Assembly: GCA_030068075.1 (NCBI GenBank)
Contig: CM057841.1
Coordinates: 48,029,030 to 48,093,029 of the forward strand
Direction: 5' to 3'
Length of the DNA: 64,000 nt
Source: Paguma larvata
Lineage: Eukaryota > Chordata > Mammalia > Carnivora > Viverridae
In this document: in pieces, positions 1-10,000 of the stretch
Numbering within the stretch: the stretch's first letter is position 1
How the letters are laid out: each line of letters starts with the position of its first letter
Notes under the pieces: generated by a model
The model's database searches: none
What the model was told of the DNA's origin: nothing
Seen by the model: the letters and a program-made list of their open reading frames with translations, nothing else
Program-made: the position numbers and the translations under genes

Positions 1-230
1 TTCCCCACCCAAGTCTCCCTTCCTGGTTCCTACTCACCCTTTCTTCCCTCCACCCCCCACACCCATCCCTTCTGAACCGTTTTGTTTCTTTTCTTTCTGT
101 CCGTTTCTGGATAAATTGTCCTCTCCTCCCTGCCCCCTCCCCCCCACCCTCCCCTTGATTTAAATAGTCACTGCTACAAGTAACAAATGCACTGTGAAGA
201 TTCCAGTATTAATAAAGTTGTACTGTAATT
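1..230 (+). other. MTSS2: 3' end of a 3'UTR, probably MTSS2
   Basis: Pyrimidine-rich, stop-rich sequence that ends in an AATAAA signal at 211-216 and then changes character, as the end of a plus-strand 3'UTR does. No coding sequence of the gene lies in the window. The name rests on synteny only: IL34 follows on the opposite strand and SF3B3 beyond it, and in human 16q22 the gene tail-to-tail with IL34 is MTSS2 (MTSS1L). An unannotated terminal exon of another gene cannot be excluded. Confidence 0.6.
211..216 (+). terminator. AATAAA polyadenylation signal
   Basis: Canonical AATAAA, followed within 25 bases by TGTACTGTAATT. Cleavage is expected at about 228-235. Confidence 0.65.
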
Positions 231-690
231 AACACCCCTGCCTCCGCCTGGCTTCCTCCACCCCGTTCACCTGCCCCTGCGCAGCCCTGGCACCCCCCGC
301 CCTTTCCCATCCCAGATCCCGGCAGGGCGGGCAGGGGCAGGAGTAGCCAGACCCTGTAGCAAGACCTATGCCTTTGAATACCTCCACTCTGTCCCTGCAG
401 GGCGGCTGTCTTGGGACAGCCTGATGGAGCCAGGGAGGGGGCCGGGAGGCACTGAGAAGGATCAGCCTGACACCCTCTGCCCCATCCGTCTCGCTGAGAC
501 TCGGGCAGGTCTGGAAGAAACCCACTCCCTCAAACACCATTTCCAGGCCCCCAGTCTAAGGCTTCATCCATTCCAAATCCATATCCTCAGACCCACCCCC
601 AGGGCCAGACCAGCCCCCTTCTCTCCTAGCCTCCTGCACTTGGGGCTCACCTTTGCAGATGCAAACTAAACCAAACCAAACCGAAACCGA
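231..690. other. Convergent intergenic spacer
   Basis: GC-rich unique sequence between the two facing polyadenylation sites. I see no repeat or coding exon. Open frames here on either strand lack codon structure. Confidence 0.5.
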
Positions 691-1164
691 AACAAAACAA
701 GCAAGGGTTTAATAGAAAATATAAGACGGACGAGAAGAGCATCCACTGTGGCAAGATGTGGTGTCTGGCTCTGCCCCTTCCCCATGCTCGCCCACCCCCC
801 GCCTGGCCCAGGTGTTGCCTCTGCAGGCCTCAGGAGAGGCCAGGCACCGCCTTCAGGCAAGCAAGGCCGCCCAGGTGGCGCAGGGAGAGGATGAGCTCTG
901 TCCACCTTCAGGGGCCCCTGGGCCCCTGCTGCCCCAGGTGAGACCGTGTGAGGTACAGAATGCGGGAAGCTGGGCCCTTCTCAGGCACAGAATCCCCTTC
1001 AAGGGAACAACACTCTCCTGGGGGTTCCCCCCACCAAGGACACCACTCCCCAGACAAGTCTCAGATGCCGCCGAACTCCTGTGGGAGCACCTCCAGCTAC
1101 CCCGCAGGGGTCACCACACAGGCCACTAGGGGCAGGACGCCTCTACCCTGTGCCCTCAGCAGCC
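690..1164 (-). other. IL34: IL34 3'UTR
   Basis: Runs from just after the IL34 stop codon (1167-1165) to the expected cleavage zone near 690. An ATTAAA signal and a strongly GT-rich downstream element (the complement of 661-700, repeated GTTTGGTTT/GTTTCGG) mark the end. Length is about 475 nt. I saw no repeat in it. Confidence 0.7.
708..713 (-). terminator. IL34: ATTAAA polyadenylation signal of IL34
   Basis: ATTAAA on the minus strand is the commonest variant of AATAAA. It is followed 10-45 nt downstream by a run of G/T-rich sequence, the usual CstF-binding context. Confidence 0.65.
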
Positions 1165-1337
1165 TCACTGAGCCGGGGGTCCAATGTTGGGTCCTGGGGA
1201 GCGGGGCAGGGAGATGGGGGGCTGCCTGGGCAGAGGGTACAGCTGGGCAGCTACACACTGCGATGAGGGCTCCGGGCTGTGGGGCTGAGGGCTCGGCACC
1301 TCACAGTCCTGCCAATTTAGGACGGAACTTTGTTTAC
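1165..1337 (-). CDS. IL34: IL34 terminal coding exon
   Basis: Completes Cys180, then KQSSVLNWQDCEVPSPQ as in human, followed by a diverged Pro-rich tail to TGA at 1167-1165. 56 codons follow the split codon. The tail contains an extra cysteine at residue 207 (SSQCVAAQ) where human has Tyr as I recall it. Confidence 0.93.
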
Positions 1338-3832
1338 CTGCAGGGAACAGGGGGGAAAAAAAAAAAAAAGACCAGAGTGGTCAACACCTACCTCGTCTCC
1401 AGACCAAGCCTCATTGTTCTTGGCCCCGGGGCCCATCCTGGCTTTCAGAAATGTCCTACAGCACTGGGGAGTAGAGGGCGTGCCCGGGAGGGTCCCGGTG
1501 CTGCTCTGCGCCCTGGGCTAGGCAGCCCGGCGTCCTGCTCCCAGCCCCATCCACTCAGAGCTCCTTACAGCAAGAGCAGTACAGCAGTTCCATGACCCGG
1601 AAGCAGTTATCCAGCAGGGCTTTGGGTCGCACCAACTTCCGGCTCAGCCTGGGGGCGCTCAGGAGCGACACCACCGCTTCCACCTTGGGACTGACCTCCA
1701 CGTCCTGGAAGGCGGGAGACCGTGGAGACAGTCAGGACCACAGGCACCACCACCCCCAACACCAGTGAAGAGGCAGAGCCACGTCCCAGGAGAACCCTGG
1801 AGGCTGCCCAGCCAGGAGCCCCACAAATCGCGAGAGAAAGGGACTTCCTGTGACAGGAGGCTTATGGGTCACTTCTCTCCCTCTTGCCGCAGGCGCCAGG
1901 GTTTCCTGGGAGGGTTCCCCTCGACGCCCCTCACCCAAGCCCAACACAGAGGCTCCTGTTTTCCATGTTTGGGAAAATGACTTGCAGGGGGCAGACCGAG
2001 GCTCCAAAAAAAGCCACGTCGGAGTCCTAACCCCGGGCACCTGTGAATGTGACCCTATTTGTAAACAGCATCTTTGCAGGTGTAACTAAGGATCTCCAGG
2101 TGAGAACATTTTGAATTTAGGGTGGCAGGTGAGAGCATTTGGAATTTAGGGTGGGCCCTAAATCCAATGACTGGCGTCCCTTTGTGAGAGAAAGGTCGCA
2201 AGGCACAGAGGGAAAGGCCATGTGAAGGCCGAGGCAGAGGTTGGAGTGATGTGGCCACAAGCCCACAACCGTAGCAGCCAGCAGAAGCTGGAGGAGGCAG
2301 GAAGGGTCCTATTTCCCTAGAACCTTCGGGGGAGACAGCGTGGCCTCGCAGATATCCTGAGTGCGGAGTTCCCATCTGCAAGCCTGTGGCGCAAGAACTT
2401 CCGTTGTTTCACGCCACCAACTAGTGGCAATGTGCCACAGAAACCCTAAAAAGCTCATCTACAAGGACTTGTAAAGAGAAGCAAGGGTGACAGGAGGGAG
2501 AAGGGACCTTTTCCCATGGCCCACTGCCCGGCAGGGAGAGCCCACTGCCCACCAGAAGCTGGGCATTATTTGGAACGAGTCGCAGAGGGTTAACTCTCTG
2601 AGAAAGAAGAGGCTGGTTAAATCCGGGCTCCCTGGGTGGCTCAGTCAGTTGAGCGTCTGGCTCTTGATTTCTGCTCATGTCATGATCCCAGGGATGGGGG
2701 ATCCAGCCCCACATGGGCTCGTCCACGCTCAGCACGGGGCATGCTTGGGATTCTCTCTCTCCCCCTCTCCAGTTTTCATGCTCTCTCTCTCTCTCTCTCT
2801 CTCAAATAAAAAAATTTAAAAAAAAAATGCGGCTAGGGGCACCTGGGTGATCTCAGTCAGTTCATGGGTTCAAGCCCCACATCAGGCCTATTGCTGTCAG
2901 GGCAGAACCTGTTTCAGATTCTCTGCCCATCCCCCCCTCTCAAAAATAAACATTAAAAAAAAATTGTTTAAAGTGGGCGAACTCTGAACGACATGGGTGG
3001 ACAGGTCTCAGCCTACCCACGGCCTCCTCTACAGCTCCCAAGAGCTCAGAGTCAGGCTCTCAAGGAAAAGCAAGGATGCAAAACTGTCTCTTCAGCTCTG
3101 CTCCAACTCACACTGCCCACGGGCATGAGAGCCACCAAGGAGACCGCTGGGCCTCCAATCCTCTGCCAGACCCAGAGCCTCCCCGGAACTCCCCGCAGCT
3201 GTGGGCTCCTCACAGCCCCGGCTGGGCAGGAGGTGGGGCCGCCCCAGGGCAACTGTGCCCCGGGCCCCTGGGGACGCCTGACACTAGGGAGTAGGGCAAA
3301 ATGGTGTGGGGAGGGGGTCCCACAGCACATACGTGGCCTCTGTAGGCTCACAGTGACCCTGTGACCTGACTCTGCAGGCTTTTTAGAGGACCGCGTCCCT
3401 GAGGCCCAGATCAACCCCGCTGGGCAGGCGGTTCTCAGAAATCTTATCATGATTAGCATTACTTGACGTCTATACGTAGGGTTCACTCTTTGTGCCGTAT
3501 GTGCTGTGGACTTGGACAAATGCATGATGTCATGCGTCCATCATTAGTCATACAGAAGAGCGGCATAGCCCTAAAAACCTCCTGTTTTCATCGCTGCACC
3601 CATTCCTGCTTCCTCCCCTGTCTCCCCCAAAAGGAACCTCCAGAAACAAAGCCAGAGGGTTCAGTGACTTGTCCAGGATCCCAGAGCAAGACAGAGCCTA
3701 GAACATCTCCTGCCCCCCAGCCCGGGGTCACCCACTGGGCACTGCTGGCCTTCCCTTCCTCTCTTCCATACCTTTCACAACATGCTAGAAATTTCGGTGT
3801 GTTCCCATCCTCCCTCGACCCTCCTTGGCCGC

Positions 3833-3863
<31 letters not shown>

Positions 3864-3917
3864 CCCTCTCTGCGGAGCTCACCATGAGGCCTTGCTGGAC
3901 ATCCAGCAGCAGCATAT

Positions 3918-3964
<47 letters not shown>

Positions 3965-4014
3965 CTCTGCGGAGCTCACCATGAGGCCTTGCTGGACATC
4001 CAGCAGCAGCATAT

Positions 4015-4060
<46 letters not shown>

Positions 4061-7000
4061 ACACCCTCTCTGCGGAGCTCACCATGAGGCCTTGCTGGAC
4101 ATCCAGCAGCAGCGTATGTACCTCCTCCAGGAACTTCCAGGATGGGTGGCCCTCCAGCAGCACTTCCTGCACCGACTCAGTAGCACTGAGGCTCACCCAG
4201 ACCCACAGGTACCGCAGCTCCTGCTGGCCGACCCGGGCCCTCTGCTGTGGGGACGGGAGAAATTGTTGAAGCCCCCAGACTCAGGCGTCTGGGCCCTCCG
4301 ACCACTGCTGTGACCGCCCGCCACCCAACTTGTGCCCACAAGGAGAGCAGACCATGGGCACCCACTGTGGACAGCAACCTTGGGCCTGAGCCGAGGGCAG
4401 GCTTGCTTGTGGGGCTAGGAAAGGCCCCTGGCGACGCGACCTGCCAAGACGAATGTGCCTCTCAGGCTGGGCCCACGGGTGTCCTGCGAGGCAAGGGTCT
4501 CCCAGCCCAGGAGGGGATTCTCACCAGTCTGGTGATGTTGGCCATTCTGAGCACCCCCTCATAAGGCACGCTGACCTTGTAGTTGATGGGGAAGTAGTGT
4601 TTCTGGGGAAGCACAAGAACAAAAACCATGAGGTCGAGTCAGAAACGGCTCAAACAGCCTCCCCCATCGCCCCGACAATATGATGGAGGAGGAGAGGACC
4701 AAGGACCAGGACTTAGAAGACAACGGTGGCCTTCTATGAAGAATATGCACTTGCGGCGGAGCGGGGGGTGTCTCTGGGTGGCTCAGTCAGTTGAACATTC
4801 AACTTCCGCTCAGGTCATGATCTCAAAGTTCATGAGTTCAAACCCCGCACCAGGCTCTGTGCTGACAGCTTAGACCCTGAAGCAAGTATTTAATTAAAAA
4901 AAAAAAAAAAAAAAAAAGATCGTGGGGCGCCTGGGCGGCTCAGTCAGTTGAACGACCGACTTCGGCTCAGGTCATGATACCCCAGTCTGTGGGTTCAAGC
5001 CCCATATCAGGCTCTGTGCTGACAGCTCAGAGCCTGGAGCCTGCTTGGGATTCTGTGTCTCGCTCTCTGTCTGCCCCTCCCAGCTTGTGCTCTCTCTCTC
5101 TCTCAGAAATAAACATAAAAAAAAAAGATTGTTCTGAACTTATTATGGTGCTGATTGCACCACTCTGCTGAAATACTAAAAACCACTGAGCTGTACACTT
5201 AAACAGGTGAATAGTATGGGATGTGAGTTTTAGCTCAGGAAAGCTGTCAAAAAAAAAAGCTTCCAGAGCCACAATGCCACGTGGGCTTCTCTGCCCTACA
5301 CAGCTGCATATTCAAGCTTCTAGGTCCTTATGCGCCCTGCTAATAACAAGTGCCTGGAGTTCCCCCAAGGCCTCCTGGAACCCATTTCCTGAGTCACAGG
5401 GTAAGTGTCATGTGGAGGTGGGGTCAAAGGTCAGATCGAGTAGCAGAGACAGAAGGCAGGAGAGAGAACAGTAAGTGTGGACCGGGTACTCTGGTGGGTG
5501 TGGGGGAGAAAGGGGTCACGGTCGGCTCAGGGCCGAGACCCCGAACGTCCGACACCCTGTGAGACCAGGAGCTGGGGAAGGGGAACACAGCGGGGGGCTC
5601 GAAGTTACCATGTACTGAAGGCGGTTCCTGTACTGAAGCTTGTCCCGAAGAAAGCCGGTGACTGCACACTCCTCGCTCTGGGTCAAGGGCCACATCTCCA
5701 AACCCTCGCTCCCCCAGGCCACGCCAAGGAGGATCCCGAGATCTGTAGACCGTGCCCAACAGGAACACATGAGTACACTGCCCACCTGCGCAGAGCTGTG
5801 CACGTCCGCCCTCCCTTTTCCCGGTCATGGGAGGGACGGGCACAGAGCCCCGAGGAGGCCTTCCCACCACTGGGGATGTTTTCCCTGGGACCCAGGCTCA
5901 GACGGCAAGGCCAGGCAACCATTAGCAGTCTGGCCGGTGCACCCCCACTCTTAGCCAGCAGAGCCCCCCAGCTGTCACCCTGAGGCTGGTGTCCAGTGTC
6001 CTCCCCACTCCTGCCCCTTGGGGCAGGCACAACCTCCTCTCCAGGGAAACCTCAGCCCCTCCCTATATCCCATTTAGGGCTGACATGTCTTCAAAGCCTG
6101 TGTCTGCATTTCCATCCAGGGACTCAGGAGACGTGGACTTTCTGGTTCCAACTATACAAACGACTCTTGGGTGACCAGAACCATTTTCCTCCCTGCTCTA
6201 ACTGACCTTGGCATCCCTCTCAGACGTACAAATAACTATAGCCCTTCCAGTTTGCCTATTCTGGGAAGCAAGCACATCAGGCTGGTTCTTGCCAGTGCCA
6301 GCAAACGAGCTGCTGTCTCGTGAACATTACCACCCTTTACCACTAGGTGTCACTGTGACTTCAAAAACAGCTTTTGTGATTCCCAGAAATGAATACACTT
6401 ACAAAAAAAATCTGAGAGGGGTGCCTGGGTGGCTCAGTCAGCAAAACTCCCACTCTTGGTTTCTGCTCCGGTCATGACCTCATGGTTCGTGAGTTTGAGC
6501 CCCGTGTCGGGCTCCACACTGGTGGTGCAGGGTCTGCTTGGGATTCTCTCTCCCTTTCTCTCTCTCACAATTAATCAAAAAAAAAAAAAAAATCTGAGAA
6601 TTTGCAAAAAATATGAACAAGGGTCAAATTGATCAGAGCAGAAAGGCAACACAGGAGTAGGAGATGTATCCAAAAAATCAAACTCACCAATAAAGGTAAA
6701 GAAATAACACTAAAACAATCAGGTGCCATGTTTCACCTATCGAAATGGAAAGTGGGTTTTTTTTTATTTCATTTTAATAGCACTTGGTGCTGGCAAAGCA
6801 GTGAGGCAGGTGCTCTTATCCTGAAAAGCAATCTGGCAATTTTATCATTAGTGAACTTAGTAGTGTCCACACCCTTTGACCCATTAAACTCATTCCTAGG
6901 GATAAACCTGAATCAGGAAAACAAAGAGAGCCATCACCAAAAGATTTGTGGACACAGATGCCCGTTGCAGTAGTCTCTTATAATAGTGAAAATCTGTAAA

Positions 7001-10000
7001 CAGCCCAGATGTTCATTAATGAATAGAGCAAATAAAAACCACACTGTCGGGGCGCCTGGGCGGCTCAGTCAATCAGTTGACTCTTGATTTTGGCTCAGGT
7101 CATGCTCCCGGTGTCATGGGATCAAGCCCAAGCCAGGCTCCGGGCTCAGCCTGCAGCCTGCCCTTCTCTCCCGTGACACACTCAACTTTCTCTAAAATAA
7201 ATAAAATGAAATAAACCACATTGTTGAAGAATGTTTATGATATGCTTATGTGGTAAGAAATACACTCATGATATGCTTAGTAAAGTCTTTAAAAAGCATG
7301 ACTCAACACACCTCCTCTGGGTGTACACAGCCCGATGTGAATTACATTAATTACATACAAATGTGCACGCATAGGAAATGCGGTGGAAATGCAGTGGAAG
7401 GAGGTGTATCAAGTCTCTATGGGAGATTTTTATGTTCTTTATATTTCGTAGGACATATTTTACAGTCTACACCCCTGGTCATGAGTAGGAATTACTAACT
7501 GGACTTTCCCCACCCACCTTCCTGGAACTGAGGGAGACTTTTTTTTTTTAAGTTATTTATTGAGAGAGAGAGAGAGAGAGCGTGTGTGTGTGTGTGCGTG
7601 TGTGTGTGCGCGCGAGCACAGGCAAGGACAGAGAGAGAGGGAGAGAGAAAATGCCAAGCAGGCTCCACACTGTCAGCAAAGAGCCCAGTGCGGGGCTTGA
7701 ACTCATGAACTATGAGATCACGACCTGAGCAGAAATTAAGAATAGGGACCCTTAACAGACTGAGCCACCGAGCCCCCCCAGGGAGACTTTTGTTCTTGAT
7801 CCCTCACCAGCCTGGGCCTGCTTCTTGTCATTTCCCCCACTTCACAGTCCTGCTGCAAATGCCTTTGCTCCGGCTGGGTCCTCACCAAGAACACTCTGGG
7901 GGGACTCAAACCCCATGCCCAAGACGGGCTACGGCCCACCAGTCCCTCCCCTCAGAGCGGTCTGCCAGCCACATTTTCTCAAGGTTGCAAATTTGCCGCA
8001 CACCTTGCATTTGCTCTCTCTGTCTCTTCCCAAGTGCTTGACCCAACATTTGGACAAAGGAACAGATCAACAGGAACTGAATGAGTGCTTCTGCCCGCTT
8101 TCTGTCTAAACCATTAAGCCCCTCAGCTGGGCACCCCCTGCACATCAAAATCATTTGTGGTTCGCAGATTTTGCTCACACTTTGCCCCTGCGCTGGGTAC
8201 CCTCTCCCACAGCAGGGGTCTCACCAAGGTCCCACCAAGACTTCTTCCCCTCTAGGGCTCTCCCCTGCCTGCACCGGCCCCTGCCATCTCTGCGACTAGC
8301 ACCATCCGTCCAGCTCACTGTCTTGACCCGCCAGCTTGGCGCCTAGGCTGTGAACACGTAATGCTCTTAACCACAAGATGATCTCATTTAGTGAGCACTT
8401 TGGGGGTTCGCCTTGAGCAAGGAGTCAGGAACATACACCTGAATATTCTGGAGAGCTGGTTAAGGTCCAGGGTGTCTGATCCAGTAAGCCTGGGGTGGCG
8501 CCACTGGATTCGTACTTCTAACAAGTTCCCACGTGCTGCTGCTCCCGGTCTGGGGACTGAATTTTGAAGACGACTGACCTCCCAGACAGATGCAAACTGG
8601 TATCCCAAGGGCCACATCTGGCTCAAAGAGATTTCACATAAAAATCTGAATTTGCATCTTGTCTTTAAAAATCAGTGTCTGTCCACACTTGATCCTCTTT
8701 CTCGTATGGCAGTCACCCACGGCTGCTCGCTCTATGCTTGACCTCCTGCCCTAGCTGCCCTTATCTGCGTCCTGGTCTGGGGTCTCTGGGGCCTGGCAAC
8801 GGTGGGCTCCGAGGAGGGACTGAGTCCTAGAAAGCCACTGTGTGCCAGCCTGGCCTGCCTGGGCTGCACCAGAAACCCTGTCCTCGGAGAATCTGCCGTT
8901 CCCCCAGACTCGGACTTCCATTAGATCTGCAGACTGACCACCATTTCCAAGTTTCAGCCCCTTTTCTGCTGCTTCCACCCTGAGAAACAGGCCAGCAAAC
9001 CGATGACCACGCAGGGACAGCACGGCCGTAGCCTCGTTGCTGCTCTGCACCCCCAAGGGCCCCACAGCCGATGCCACCCTGTGCCTGCAAGGCTGTCAGT
9101 CTCGCCCCCACAAGACAGAAGAGGAAGCTGAAGAGAGATCACGTGAGGAAGGAGTTCCCTTCCTGGGTCCGTGACGGGGAGGGGGCGGGGCTGCACCTCT
9201 CCTGGGGACAGCCCCTTGTGCAGCGACAAATGGGGACTGTCCACCGCCACCATTCCCAGTGACCAAATCCAAGCCTGTGGAGGGGGTTGAATAGCAACCC
9301 CCCAAAAGTTCTTGTTCACTCAGAACTTCGGATGTGACCTTATTTGGAAATGGGGTCTTTACAGACAAAGTGAAGGCCCACCCAACTGCAATGGCCGATG
9401 TCCTTATAAGAGGAGAGGACACAGAGATACGCAGAGGGAAAGGCCACGAGAAGACAGACACAGATTGAGTGATACAACCACAGACTGTGGAATGCCAGGA
9501 GCCACCAGAAGCAGGAAGAGGCAGGAAGGAGCCTTGGAAGGTGTGGCCCTGCCCACCCCTTAATTTTGGACTTCTGGCCTCCAGAGCTGGGACAGAACCA
9601 ATTTCTGTTTTAAGTCCCTCAGCTGTGACAGCCCATCCTTTTCCAGCCCCCTGCAGCATCCTTCTATCTACAAGCCCCTGACCTGCACCCCTGCCTGCCT
9701 CCCACCCTGCAGCCAATCCCTGCCAAGGCCATGTCTTCCATCCCCACAGCCATCTCACAAACAAGACCATCATCTCTTCCTGCCCAGAAGGTTGCGACAG
9801 CAGCCACAAACTGACCTTCCGAAAGCGGAGTAACTCCCGGTTGTGACCCCACCCCCCAGATTTTAAACCTTCCCGGGGCGGCCTGCTGTCTGGTTTTCAA
9901 GGCCTCCATCATCTGAGCCCAAACTGGCTCTCCAGCCCGGCCTCTCACAGTCCCACCTGCTGGACCTCGGCTCATGCTGTGTCCTCCACCCGGGACCCCG

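Larger units (their letters stand above)
1705..4082 (-). other. IL34: IL34 intron 4 (2.4 kb)
   Basis: Donor GTGAGC, acceptor TTCCAG. Besides the triplication it holds two forward CAN SINEs (2625-2826 and 2836-2966), an old MER-type repeat (2015-2400) and a MIR fragment near 3640-3710. The stretch 2970-3640 is unassigned. Confidence 0.9.
3864..4120 (-). repeat. IL34: Triplicated IL34 exon-4 tail with splice donor and (CA)n spacers
   Basis: Three near-identical ~57-bp units start at 3864, 3961 and 4064 (steps 97 and 103). Each holds CCCTCTCTGCGGAGCTCACC followed by the exon tail ending before GTATGTA or ATATGTA. The unit at 4064 is the real exon end. The other two repeat the exon tail, the GTGAGC donor and about 20 intron bases. 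(CA)n tracts of about 40-45 bp separate them. In the shared part, copies 1 and 2 differ from the exon by A for G in AGCRTATGTA. Confidence 0.92.

Noticed and set aside
948..1595. 215-codon plus-strand frame at the left end
   Set aside because: Antisense to the last two IL34 exons and intron 5; a GC-driven shadow.
3864..4120. CRISPR-like array (three repeats with spacers)
   Set aside because: The 'spacers' are CA microsatellites, the units are exon sequence, and the context is mammalian.
3785..4196. Minus-strand frames with long Cys-Val repeats
   Set aside because: Readthrough of the (GT)n microsatellites after IL34 exon 4. The authentic mRNA leaves at the donor at 4082.
9096..9809. 237-codon minus-strand frame
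   Set aside because: It crosses an ancient interspersed repeat and unique GC-rich intron sequence of IL34, with no splice sites, homology or codon pattern that I can see.
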